NCBI GenBank assembly: GCA_023396065.1
Contig: JAEWXF010000033.1
Span: 47,550 to 111,549 of the forward strand
Reading direction: 5' to 3'
Origin: Methanobacteriota archaeon
GTDB taxonomy: Archaea; Halobacteriota; Methanomicrobia; Methanomicrobiales; Methanocorpusculaceae
DNA: 64,000 bases
Positions 25,529 through 33,210 of this stretch are shown one piece after another (positions within the stretch are counted from its first letter, which is position 1; every line of letters starts with the position of its first letter). Both the position numbers and the translations under genes were made by a program. The notes below the pieces were generated by a model that did no database searches, was not told the DNA's origin, and was given only the letters and a program-made list of their open reading frames with translations.

Positions 25529-26302
25529 ATGACGGTTGCGGGACTTCTGATCGATCTTGACGGCGTGGTGTATCTCAACGGAAAGCCGATTCCGGGCGCA
25601 ATTTCCGCACTCCTTGAGCTGCAGCGCCTCGGAATTCCGTTCCGGTTTGTTTCCAACAATACCCATCGGAGCCGGGGCGCAATTTCCCGCCGGCTGCAGC
25701 GGTTTGGCGTTGAGGTGCCGGTGGACTGGATTTTTACCCCGCTTGTCGCGGTCGTCCGGTATCTCCGTGATGCGGGATGTTCGTCCTGTTATCTTCTCGG
25801 AAGTCCGGACGCTGCGGCTGAACTGCGGGAGGCCGGAATTGATCCGGAGGATCTCTCTGCGTCTTATGTGGTTGTCGGGGATCTGAGCGATGTTCTCACC
25901 TATGATATGTTTGTTCGCGGGTTCCGAGTCCTGATGGCAAACAATGCGACCCTGCTTGCGCTGGAGCATGACCGGTATTTCCAGGGGGAGGACGGTCTGC
26001 TGCTCTCCGCCGGGGCGTTCGTTTCCGCACTGGAGTATTCCAGTGACCGGACTGCGGTGCTTCTGGGAAAACCTTCGTCCGAGTTTTTCCTGCGGGCGCT
26101 TGCGTCCCTGGGCCTATCTCCCGCCGAGGTTCTGATGATCGGCGATGATCCCCGAAGCGATGCGGCGGGGGCGGCATCAGCCGGTATCCGCGGGGTTCTG
26201 GTTCTGACCGGGAAGTTTACCGGCGAACTGCCGCCCGGCGTTCCGGCACCGTACCGGGTAATTCCCGGACTTGCCGATGTCGTTGATCTCCTTACGCAAT
26301 GA
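25529..26302 (+). CDS. HAD superfamily IIA phosphatase (NagD/HDHD2-like)
   Basis: 257 residues. Motif I LLIDLDGVVYLNGK has both catalytic aspartates, VSNNTHRSR gives motif II, the lysine is in LLGKPSSEFF, and motif IV is MIGDDPRSDAAGAASAGIRGVLVLTGK. The IIA-type cap lies between motifs II and III. Substrates of relatives are nucleotide monophosphates or sugar phosphates. The true start is ATG 25529; the frame is open far upstream only as a shadow of mrfB. Its 3' end overlaps the small antisense gene 26292-26447 by 11 bases. Confidence 0.9.
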   Translation: MTVAGLLIDLDGVVYLNGKPIPGAISALLELQRLGIPFRFVSNNTHRSRGAISRRLQRFGVEVPVDWIFTPLVAVVRYLRDAGCSSCYLLGSPDAAAELREAGIDPEDLSASYVVVGDLSDVLTYDMFVRGFRVLMANNATLLALEHDRYFQGEDGLLLSAGAFVSALEYSSDRTAVLLGKPSSEFFLRALASLGLSPAEVLMIGDDPRSDAAGAASAGIRGVLVLTGKFTGELPPGVPAPYRVIPGLADVVDLLTQ

Positions 26303-26447
26303 GGTAGGCCGGGTCTTTTGCGGATGCGAGCGAACTCTCCGGTCTCCCTGCCGCATACCAGCAGAGTTTGGAGAGCTGGTTTTTTCGCTGAATAATCGTG
26401 TACTTTGCGGCGCGTTCTGCCATTGAGGTTAAGGCAATGCTTGTCAT
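26292..26447 (-). CDS. Putative 51-residue small protein
   Basis: A short minus-strand ORF starting MTSIALTSMAERAAKYTIIQ and ending SSLASAKDPAYLIA. A consensus-like TATA element (tttataag, 26469-26476) lies 25 bases before the ATG, exactly where a leaderless archaeal transcript needs it. The amphipathic helix with Arg/Lys and a WYAAGRPE motif looks protein-like. No family recognised. It converges with the HAD phosphatase gene and is divergent from sufC. Confidence 0.6.
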   Translation of the reverse strand: MTSIALTSMAERAAKYTIIQRKNQLSKLCWYAAGRPESSLASAKDPAYLIA

Positions 26448-26468
26448 AATCAAACATCGGAATGACAC

Positions 26469-26476
26469 CTTATAAA
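26469..26476 (-). promoter_or_regulatory. TATA box of the 51-residue gene
   Basis: The minus-strand sequence gggtttataaggtg has a purine-poor upstream and an AT core centred 25 bases before ATG 26447. It supports the small ORF as a transcribed gene with a leaderless start. Confidence 0.5.
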
Positions 26477-26586
26477 CCCCTGACCGCGCGTACTGAAAGT
26501 GCCCGAAAATGCAATTAACCCCGGGGGAGCTTTATCCAAATACGTATCTTTACAACCACCCCCAACCAAATATTACGTGATTTTTC

Positions 26587-27315
26587 ATGCTTGAAATCAG
26601 CAATCTGCATGTGGAAGTTGGCGGACGCGAGGTTTTGCACGGTGTTAATCTCAAAATTAACGATGGCGAGACCCATGTCCTCCTTGGACCGAATGGTTCG
26701 GGGAAGACCACTCTTCTGCGTACGATCATGGGATTTGGCAGTTCCCGTGTTACCCGCGGCACGATACTCTTTAACGGTGTTGACGTTACCAATAAACCGG
26801 TTCACGAGCGTGCGATGCTTGGAATGGGTATTATGTTCCAGCGGCCGCCGACCATCTCCGGACTGAAGCTCGGAAAGTTTCTGACGGCCACCACAAAAAT
26901 CGGTGAGGAATCCATCCCGGATCTTGCCGAGCAGATGCATATGACGAAGTTTCTTGACCGTGATGTGAATGCAGGATTCTCCGGCGGTGAGATCAAACGC
27001 AGTGAAATCTTACAGCTGATGGTGCAGGACCCTTCGTTCGTCATGCTGGACGAGCCGGAAAGCGGTGTTGACGTGGAGAACATGGCTCTCCTGGGAAACG
27101 CCGCGGCAACCCTTCTGGAAAAGGATCAGCACATGATAAACCGTACGAAATCCGGCCTTATCATCACCCATACCGGATATATTCTTGATTATATTGAGGC
27201 GGATGTCGGTCATGTCCTGATCGACGGTATGATGCGGTGCAGCGGAAATCCGCGTGAGATTTTGCGCAGTGTAAAAACATCGGGCTATAAGGAGTGTATA
27301 GCATGCCAGAAATGA
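26587..27315 (+). CDS. sufC: Fe-S cluster assembly ATPase SufC
   Basis: 242-residue ABC ATPase of the SUF system. Walker A LLGPNGSGKTTLLRTIMG, Q-loop MFQRPPTISGLKL, signature FSGGEIKRSEILQLM and Walker B FVMLDEPESGVDVENMALL. The GV(D)VEN after Walker B is typical of SufC rather than transport ATPases. It powers the SufBCD scaffold; archaea usually have only SufB and SufC. The stop lies 13 bases inside sufB. Confidence 0.96.
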   Translation: MLEISNLHVEVGGREVLHGVNLKINDGETHVLLGPNGSGKTTLLRTIMGFGSSRVTRGTILFNGVDVTNKPVHERAMLGMGIMFQRPPTISGLKLGKFLTATTKIGEESIPDLAEQMHMTKFLDRDVNAGFSGGEIKRSEILQLMVQDPSFVMLDEPESGVDVENMALLGNAAATLLEKDQHMINRTKSGLIITHTGYILDYIEADVGHVLIDGMMRCSGNPREILRSVKTSGYKECIACQK

Positions 27316-28412
27316 ATGGATTTGAGGGAATCAGCAAAGAGGATAAGGAACGGCTGGCGCTTACCGGTATTCAGACCGAGTCAATGGAAGGCCGTGCCGG
27401 CAGTTTCCTCCTGGTGAATGATCATGTCCTGCACGCAGGTTCCAACGCCGAAGGCGTTGAGGTCATGATGATTGACAAGGCTCTGGAGAAGTACTCCTGG
27501 CTGTCCGAGTACTTCTGGAACGTTGTTCCCGCTGACAAGGATCAGTATACCAAATATGTCTCGGAACATCCGCAGCGCGGGTATGTGATCATCGCCCGGA
27601 AAGGCGCCAAGACCACGTTCCCTCTGCAGAGCTGTATGTTTTTGCAGGGAGATTCCATTCAGACGGTTCACAACATTGTGATTGCCGAAGAGGGGGCTGA
27701 GGTTCATCTGATTGCCGGATGCGCCAGTTCCCTTGCCACTAAGGAAGGCGCCCACTATGGTATCAACGAAATTTACGTCGGAAAGAACGCAAAAGTCACG
27801 TCCACGATGATTCACACGTGGGGTGAACATATCGAGGTTTTCCCGCGGACTGCATCGGTTGTTGAGGAGGGAGGGACGTTCATCTCCAACTATGTCTGCA
27901 TGCGGCCGACGAAGATGGTTCAGATGTATCCGACAGCCCACCTTCAGGGGAAGGGAGCCGTCGCCCGGTTCTCCAGCGTGATTGTTGCCGGTCCCGGTTC
28001 TCATATCGATGCCGGTTCCCGTGCGATTCTGCATGCTCCGGAGACCAGCGCGGAACTGATTACCCGTGCGATTACCAACGGGGGAACGATTATTTCCCGG
28101 GGTTCGATCATCGGTGAGGCGCCGCAGACGAAAGGCCACATTGAGTGCCGCGGTCTGATCTTAAAGGACGGGACGATGCATGCGATTCCGGAGATTGACG
28201 GACGTGTGGTTGATGTTGAGCTGTCCCATGAAGCGGCTGTCGGAAAGATTGCCCGCGATGAGATTGAGTATCTGATGGCGCGCGGTCTTTCTGAGGAGGA
28301 GGCGACGGCAACGATCATCCGTGGATTTTTGGATGTCCGGATTGAAGGTCTGCCGGATGCGCTGCAGAAACAGATTGACGATGCGATCGACTCTGCGGAT
28401 CACGGGTTCTGA
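27303..28412 (+). CDS. sufB: Fe-S cluster scaffold protein SufB/SufD
   Basis: 369 residues. The C-terminal half is a right-handed beta-helix of the SufBD family: VHLIAGCASSLATKEGAHYGINEIYVGKNAKVTSTMIHTWGEHIEV, then ILHAPETSAELITRAITNGGTIISRGSIIGEAP and HIECRGLILKDGTMHAIPEI. Together with SufC it builds Fe-S clusters, which are in high demand in a methanogen. The ATG at 27303 is preferred over GTG 27294. It abuts the next gene (start 28413) with no gap. Confidence 0.94.
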   Translation: MPEMNGFEGISKEDKERLALTGIQTESMEGRAGSFLLVNDHVLHAGSNAEGVEVMMIDKALEKYSWLSEYFWNVVPADKDQYTKYVSEHPQRGYVIIARKGAKTTFPLQSCMFLQGDSIQTVHNIVIAEEGAEVHLIAGCASSLATKEGAHYGINEIYVGKNAKVTSTMIHTWGEHIEVFPRTASVVEEGGTFISNYVCMRPTKMVQMYPTAHLQGKGAVARFSSVIVAGPGSHIDAGSRAILHAPETSAELITRAITNGGTIISRGSIIGEAPQTKGHIECRGLILKDGTMHAIPEIDGRVVDVELSHEAAVGKIARDEIEYLMARGLSEEEATATIIRGFLDVRIEGLPDALQKQIDDAIDSADHGF

Positions 28413-28940
28413 ATGAAGATTTACGATGTGAGCCGGACGCTGTATCCCGAAATGGAGGTCTATCCCGGAGACCCTGCGTTTACGATGACCCCGCTTCGGT
28501 CGGGTGCCGCATACCTTGCGGCGCTGACGCTTGGGACGCATACGGGGACTCACATCGATGCTCCGGCCCATTATTTTCCGGAGGCGCCGGGCGTTGATGC
28601 CCTGCCTCCGGAACGGCTGGTGGTTTCTGCCGAGCTGCTTTCTGCCGGCGGGATTTTTTCCTGTACTACGGGTGCAGTCCTGTACCGGTCCGGGATGCTT
28701 TCGCCTGAGGAAGCGGAGGAGATGGTCTCCTGCGGTGTCTCTCTAGTCGGGACTGATATGCCGTCGATCGGGGATGATGAGGTTCACCGTACCCTTTTGC
28801 GTGCCGGTGTGATCATTTTGGAGATGCTGGATTTTACCGGGGTTCCGGACGGGATTTATCAGATGGTGGCCCTGCCGCTGAAGATTGCCGGCGCGGACGC
28901 TGCTCCCGCCCGGGTTTTGCTGATGGATGAAAAACTATGA
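28413..28940 (+). CDS. Cyclase family protein (kynurenine formamidase-like)
   Basis: 175 residues with the metal-binding signature LGTHTGTHIDAPAHYF (HxGTHxDxPxH) of the cyclase/arylformamidase family and a second conserved region LVGTDMPSIGDDEVHRTLLRAGVIILEML. Relatives hydrolyse N-formylkynurenine or related amides. The position directly behind sufB, with no gap, suggests co-expression, but no link with Fe-S assembly is known to me. The next ORF overlaps its stop by 4 bases. Confidence 0.88.
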   Translation: MKIYDVSRTLYPEMEVYPGDPAFTMTPLRSGAAYLAALTLGTHTGTHIDAPAHYFPEAPGVDALPPERLVVSAELLSAGGIFSCTTGAVLYRSGMLSPEEAEEMVSCGVSLVGTDMPSIGDDEVHRTLLRAGVIILEMLDFTGVPDGIYQMVALPLKIAGADAAPARVLLMDEKL

Positions 28941-29527
28941 TTCTGCATGATGCTGTTGCGCGATTGAAGAAGGTCTCGTCCGGTTCCGGATGTGAGGATG
29001 GGACTCTGATGTACGCCCCGCTTCCGCTGCATCCGGTCTGCCGGTTCTGCCGCGGCAGTTGTATGGGTGTGGAGTACGGGGGGCGTGTTGCCGAGGTGAG
29101 TACGCTGGAACCGTTCTCTGCGAAAATGCGGCTGGATTATCTGTATGATGCTCCGCTGAAGTCTCCGAAGACCCGCGCGGCGGCTGCCGGAGCTCTGACG
29201 GTTACTGCCGGGTTTCTGCTGATGGCCCGGAAACTGGGCGCCTGTACGCCTGCGTTTCATGAGGACTGTCTCGCAGAGCTTGTCCGCCACTGTTCCGGCC
29301 GGGTTGTGTATGTTATCGGCGGGGATATCCGCGGTCTGCGCCAGGCACTGTTTGTCGAGGAGGCGGATCTGGTGATTGTTACCGGAGACGGACTTCTGGA
29401 AGAGGAGATGCTTGCGGAAATTGAGGAGGCAGCGGCCCTGAAAAAGGAGATGCTGTATCTCGGTCCGTCCTGTGCCGGGGTTGCGGCACTGCTTCAGCAG
29501 CCGCATTGGTGTCCCTACGGAACATAA
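28937..29527 (+). CDS. Unassigned protein with Rossmann-like segment
   Basis: 196 residues. An N-terminal cysteine pair (VCRFCRGSCMGVEYGG, three Cys) precedes a helical stretch and a Rossmann-like core (RVVYVIGGDIRGLRQALFVEEADLVIVTGD) that ends EMLYLGPSCAGVAALLQQ. It has some resemblance to the DUF364 heavy-metal-chelatase-like family, which also ends in a GPS-type loop, but this is weak. It is the last gene of the suf cluster by a 4-base overlap, so a metal- or sulfur-related role is plausible but unproven. Confidence 0.6.
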   Translation: MILHDAVARLKKVSSGSGCEDGTLMYAPLPLHPVCRFCRGSCMGVEYGGRVAEVSTLEPFSAKMRLDYLYDAPLKSPKTRAAAAGALTVTAGFLLMARKLGACTPAFHEDCLAELVRHCSGRVVYVIGGDIRGLRQALFVEEADLVIVTGDGLLEEEMLAEIEEAAALKKEMLYLGPSCAGVAALLQQPHWCPYGT

Positions 29528-29562
29528 TTGTTAAAATCTCTTATCACCTATAATATTTTACT

Positions 29563-30819
29563 ATGCTTTTCGGTTCGTCTGGTATCAGACAGATATTTGC
29601 GCAGCCGCTTCTCTCTCTCGCACCGAGGGTGGGGGCTGCGGTTGCCCGTGATGCGAAACGCGTCATGCTTGGGACGGATGCCCGGACGTCCCGGTCGATT
29701 CTTGCGGATGCGGTAGCTTCAGGGCTTGTGAGTGCCGGTGCCGAGGTGATCTACGGCGGGATCTGTCCGACGCCTACGGTGGCGATCGCGGCTGGGTCTG
29801 CGGACGCCGGGGTGATGATTACTGCCTCACATAATCCTGAGGCATATAACGGCATCAAGCTGTTCCGGCCGGACGGTTCGTCGTATACGCTTGCCCAGCA
29901 GGAGATGATTGAGTCCCGGATTGCGGATCCTGTCTGGAGCGACTGGAATGTGCTTGGGTCAATGCAGAATGCCGATCTGATCACGCCCCACAAAGAGAAG
30001 ATTCTTGCTGCGGTCTCTGTTCCTGAGGATCAGACGATTGTTGTGGACTGTGGAAACGGTGCCGGCGGGAGAGTTACGCCTGATGTTCTGTCGGCATCCG
30101 GTGCGAAGGTAATTCCGGTAAACTGTGATACGTCCGGCGTGTTTGCCCGTCCGTCCGAGCCGCTGGAGAAAAATCTCCTGCATGTCCCAAAAATCATCCG
30201 GTCCCGCGGTGCTTCCTGCGGTGTGGTGAACGACGGGGATGCGGACCGCATGATGGCATTTGACAATCGCGGCCGGTATATTGACGGTGATCATATGCTG
30301 ATGCTGTTTGCCAAGTATCTTGATGCAAAGGATGTGGTGACGACTGCTGATGCGTCCATGGCAATTGAGGAGATTGCAAACGTCCGCCGGACGCCGGTGG
30401 GGGACAGTTTTGTCTCCGAGGAGCTGATTTCGTGGGGAGAGTTCGGCGGCGAGCCTTCGGGAAGCTGGGTGTTTCCGAAACATTCGCTTTGTCCGGACGG
30501 CCCGTATGCGGCGGCATTGTTCTGCGAGATTGCCGGTGTGTGGGATGTTGCCGCTGAACTAGATGCGATGCCCCGGTATCCGATTCTCCGTGATGCGGTG
30601 ATGACGCCGAAGGGCCGTGAGATTCTCACTCGGCTTGGCGCGGAGAATCCGACGGACGGTATCCGGATTACGGAGGAGTCGGGCTGGTGTCTGATCCGTG
30701 CCAGCGGGACTGAGCCGAAGGTCAGGTGTACTGCGGAAGGAAAGACGAATGAGGATGCCCGGCGCATGCTTGCGCTCGGTATGGACAAAATTCATGCGGT
30801 TCTGCATGAGCTGAAGTAA
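29563..30819 (+). CDS. glmM: Phosphoglucosamine mutase
   Basis: 418 residues of the alpha-phosphohexomutase superfamily. Phosphoserine loop GVMITASHNPEAYNGIK, metal loop VVNDGDADRMMAF, sugar-binding loop GEFGGEPSGSW and phosphate-binding loop IRASGTEPKVRCTAEG. In this operon, with GlmU and GlmS, it most likely converts glucosamine-6-phosphate to glucosamine-1-phosphate; phosphomannomutase activity is the alternative. A TATA-like cctataatatttt lies 20 to 30 bases upstream. Its stop touches the next gene, whose own start follows a strong ribosome site. Confidence 0.9.
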   Translation: MLFGSSGIRQIFAQPLLSLAPRVGAAVARDAKRVMLGTDARTSRSILADAVASGLVSAGAEVIYGGICPTPTVAIAAGSADAGVMITASHNPEAYNGIKLFRPDGSSYTLAQQEMIESRIADPVWSDWNVLGSMQNADLITPHKEKILAAVSVPEDQTIVVDCGNGAGGRVTPDVLSASGAKVIPVNCDTSGVFARPSEPLEKNLLHVPKIIRSRGASCGVVNDGDADRMMAFDNRGRYIDGDHMLMLFAKYLDAKDVVTTADASMAIEEIANVRRTPVGDSFVSEELISWGEFGGEPSGSWVFPKHSLCPDGPYAAALFCEIAGVWDVAAELDAMPRYPILRDAVMTPKGREILTRLGAENPTDGIRITEESGWCLIRASGTEPKVRCTAEGKTNEDARRMLALGMDKIHAVLHELK

Positions 30820-30836
30820 TGAGGGAGGAGATTTCT

Positions 30837-32036
30837 ATGCAATGTGTAATTCTCGCTGCCGGTGAGGGGTCCCGTATGCGGCCTCTGACGACGACCCGTC
30901 CGAAGGTTATGCTGCCTCTGGTGGGCAGGCCAATGCTTGAACATCTGATCTGCGGCGTCCGCGATGCAGGTATTACCGATATTATCCTCGTTGTGGGATA
31001 TCGGGAAGAGGCGATCCGTACCTGGTTTGGGGACGGGTCTGCCTTTGGTGTTTCGGTCAGGTATGTTGTCCAGAGAAACCAGCTTGGAACTGCGGATGCT
31101 CTCCGGGCTGCGGAGCCGTTTGTTGACCGTGAGTTCCTGATGCTGAACGGGGATATGATTCTGGATGTTGCGGATATCCGGGCTGTTATTGCGCTTCCGT
31201 CGCCGGTTATGGCGACGTCTGTGACTGATCATCCGGAGAGTTTCGGTGTGGTGACGGTTGCTGATGACTTTGTGACCAGTCTGGAGGAGAAGTCTCTCTC
31301 TCCGAAAAGCAATATCATTAATGCCGGGGCGTACCGGTTTGATCCGGAGATTTTTGCTATCCTGAAGCAGGTGAATCTCTCCGGCCGCGGTGAGTATGAG
31401 CTGACGGATGCGTTGTCTGATTATATTGCCGAAGGAAAACTTCGTGCGTATCCGCTTTCGGTGTGGATGGATGTGGGGTATCCCTGGGATATGCTTACTG
31501 CCAATGAACGTCTGCTTGCTGCGGTTCCAGAGGGGTGCGAAGGGACGATTGAGGAGAATGTGATGATTCACGGTCCGGTCCGGATCGGGAAAGGTGCGGT
31601 TATCAAGTCCGGGACCTATATTGAGGGTCCGTGTCTGATCGGCGAGGGTACGACTGTCGGTCCGAATGCGTATCTGCGGCCGGGAACGACCGTCGGCAGA
31701 AAGTGTCATATCGGGCATGCGGTGGAGATTAAAAACTCTATTATCTTTGATGATACGAAGATTCCCCATTATAACTACATCGGGGACAGTGTGATCGGCA
31801 GCGGCTGTAACTTTGGCGCGGGGACCAAGATTGCGAATCTCCGTCATGATCACGGGGATGTGAAGGTTGGCGGCAGATCTACCGGCCGCAGGAAGTTCGG
31901 TGCGGTTATCGGCGATAATGTGCTGTTCGGGATTAACTGTTCGGTGAATACCGGCAGTTCGATCGGCAGCGGCAGTAAAATAGGCCCGCATGTTCTGGTT
32001 CAGGGTGTGCTTGAGAATAATACGGTGGTGCGGTAA
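30837..32036 (+). CDS. glmU: Bifunctional GlcNAc-1-phosphate uridyltransferase / glucosamine-1-phosphate acetyltransferase
   Basis: 399 residues. The N-terminal nucleotidyltransferase begins VILAAGEGSRMRPLTTTRPKVMLPL. The C-terminal left-handed beta-helix has hexapeptide repeats and the acetyltransferase-type stretch IPHYNYIGDSVIGSGCNFGAGTKIANLRHD. It makes UDP-GlcNAc from glucosamine-1-phosphate in two steps, like the archaeal ST0452-type enzymes. The ggaggag at 30824-30830 lies six bases before ATG 30837 and decides this start against ATG 30819. Confidence 0.88.
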   Translation: MQCVILAAGEGSRMRPLTTTRPKVMLPLVGRPMLEHLICGVRDAGITDIILVVGYREEAIRTWFGDGSAFGVSVRYVVQRNQLGTADALRAAEPFVDREFLMLNGDMILDVADIRAVIALPSPVMATSVTDHPESFGVVTVADDFVTSLEEKSLSPKSNIINAGAYRFDPEIFAILKQVNLSGRGEYELTDALSDYIAEGKLRAYPLSVWMDVGYPWDMLTANERLLAAVPEGCEGTIEENVMIHGPVRIGKGAVIKSGTYIEGPCLIGEGTTVGPNAYLRPGTTVGRKCHIGHAVEIKNSIIFDDTKIPHYNYIGDSVIGSGCNFGAGTKIANLRHDHGDVKVGGRSTGRRKFGAVIGDNVLFGINCSVNTGSSIGSGSKIGPHVLVQGVLENNTVVR

Positions 32037-32037
32037 G

Positions 32038-33207
32038 ATGGAGTCTGTTCAGGCTGTTATTCTCGCGGCGGGTGAGGGCACCCGACTCCGCCCGCTGACC
32101 CGGAATCGTCCGAAGGTTATGCTGCCGATCGGAAACCGCCCGATTCTCGCGTATGTTCTGGATGCGGTTGTTGCCTGCGGTATCCGGGACATCACGGTTG
32201 TTGTCGGATACCGGAAAGAACAGGTGATGACGTATCTGAATACGTATCCGGTTTCCGTGAACGTGGTTGTGCAGAACCGGCAGCTTGGAACGGCTCACGC
32301 GCTTTTCTGCGCAAAGGATTTCATTCACACGAAGACGATTGTGCTTCCGGGCGATGATTATATTGATGCGTCGTCGATTCGTCTGATGATGGCTCGGGAG
32401 AATGCGGTTCTGGTTTCGCCGCATCCGAAACCTGCAAACTTTGGTGTGATTTCCCAGCATGACGGGCTTCTAAGCGGGATTATCGAAAAACCCTCCCGGG
32501 TGGAACCGGGTGCGCTGGTGAGCTGCGGGGTGTATACATTCAGTCCCGAGCTGCTGCACAGTATTGATGTGGGGACACTTCCTGAGTTTCTGAAAATTCT
32601 GCTTGAGAGAGGTCATGCATTGTATGCGGTTCGTGCTGCCGACTGGCATGACGCGGTGTTTCCCTGGGATCTGCTGCATCTGAACGATCATGTTCTGCAG
32701 GATCGTGCATCTGTTATCTCCGGGACGCTTGACCGGAGTGTGGTTATCCGGGGGAGAGTGGTGATCGGGAAAGGTACGGTTGTGGGTCCCGGAACTGTTC
32801 TTACCGGTCCGGTTGTTATCGGAGAGAACTGTACGATCGGTCCGAATGTGGTGATCGGGCCGGGAACCAGTATCGGCCGACGGGTGTCGGTTGAGCCGTT
32901 TGCCTATATTTCTCACAGTATTGTGATGTGGGACTGTTCTGTCGGGTCGCATTCGCGGATTGTGGATGCGGTGATCGGGGAGGGATGTCATGTGGCGGAT
33001 CATCTTTCGACGGTTACCAGTCAGGCGCTGTGCAGGACCCCGGAGGATTTGGTGTATGTTTCAAATCCGTTTGGTGCGATTCTGGGAGACCGGGTTGTTA
33101 CCGGGCCGTTTACGGTTGTGCGGTCTGCAGTGGTAGGGAACAATGTTGCAATATCCGGGAATACGTCTGTTGACCGGGAGATTCCGGATGATGCGCGGGT
33201 GATGTAA
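32038..33207 (+). CDS. GlmU-like sugar nucleotidyltransferase paralogue
   Basis: 389 residues, clearly paralogous to the preceding gene: VILAAGEGTRLRPLTRNRPKVMLPI, then a beta-helix with hexapeptides (VVIGKGTVVGPGTVLTGPVVIGENCTIGPNVVIG). It lacks the HYNYIGDS...NFGAGT acetyltransferase signature of its neighbour and instead has FAYISHSIVMWDCSVGSHSRIVDAVIGEG. It probably forms another nucleotide sugar (UDP-glucose- or dTDP-sugar-like) or supports the first enzyme. It starts one base after the previous stop codon. Confidence 0.82.
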   Translation: MESVQAVILAAGEGTRLRPLTRNRPKVMLPIGNRPILAYVLDAVVACGIRDITVVVGYRKEQVMTYLNTYPVSVNVVVQNRQLGTAHALFCAKDFIHTKTIVLPGDDYIDASSIRLMMARENAVLVSPHPKPANFGVISQHDGLLSGIIEKPSRVEPGALVSCGVYTFSPELLHSIDVGTLPEFLKILLERGHALYAVRAADWHDAVFPWDLLHLNDHVLQDRASVISGTLDRSVVIRGRVVIGKGTVVGPGTVLTGPVVIGENCTIGPNVVIGPGTSIGRRVSVEPFAYISHSIVMWDCSVGSHSRIVDAVIGEGCHVADHLSTVTSQALCRTPEDLVYVSNPFGAILGDRVVTGPFTVVRSAVVGNNVAISGNTSVDREIPDDARVM

Positions 33208-33210
33208 GAG

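Noticed and set aside
30792..31991. 399-codon frame antisense to glmU
   Set aside because: No family motif; shadow of the plus-strand nucleotidyltransferase.
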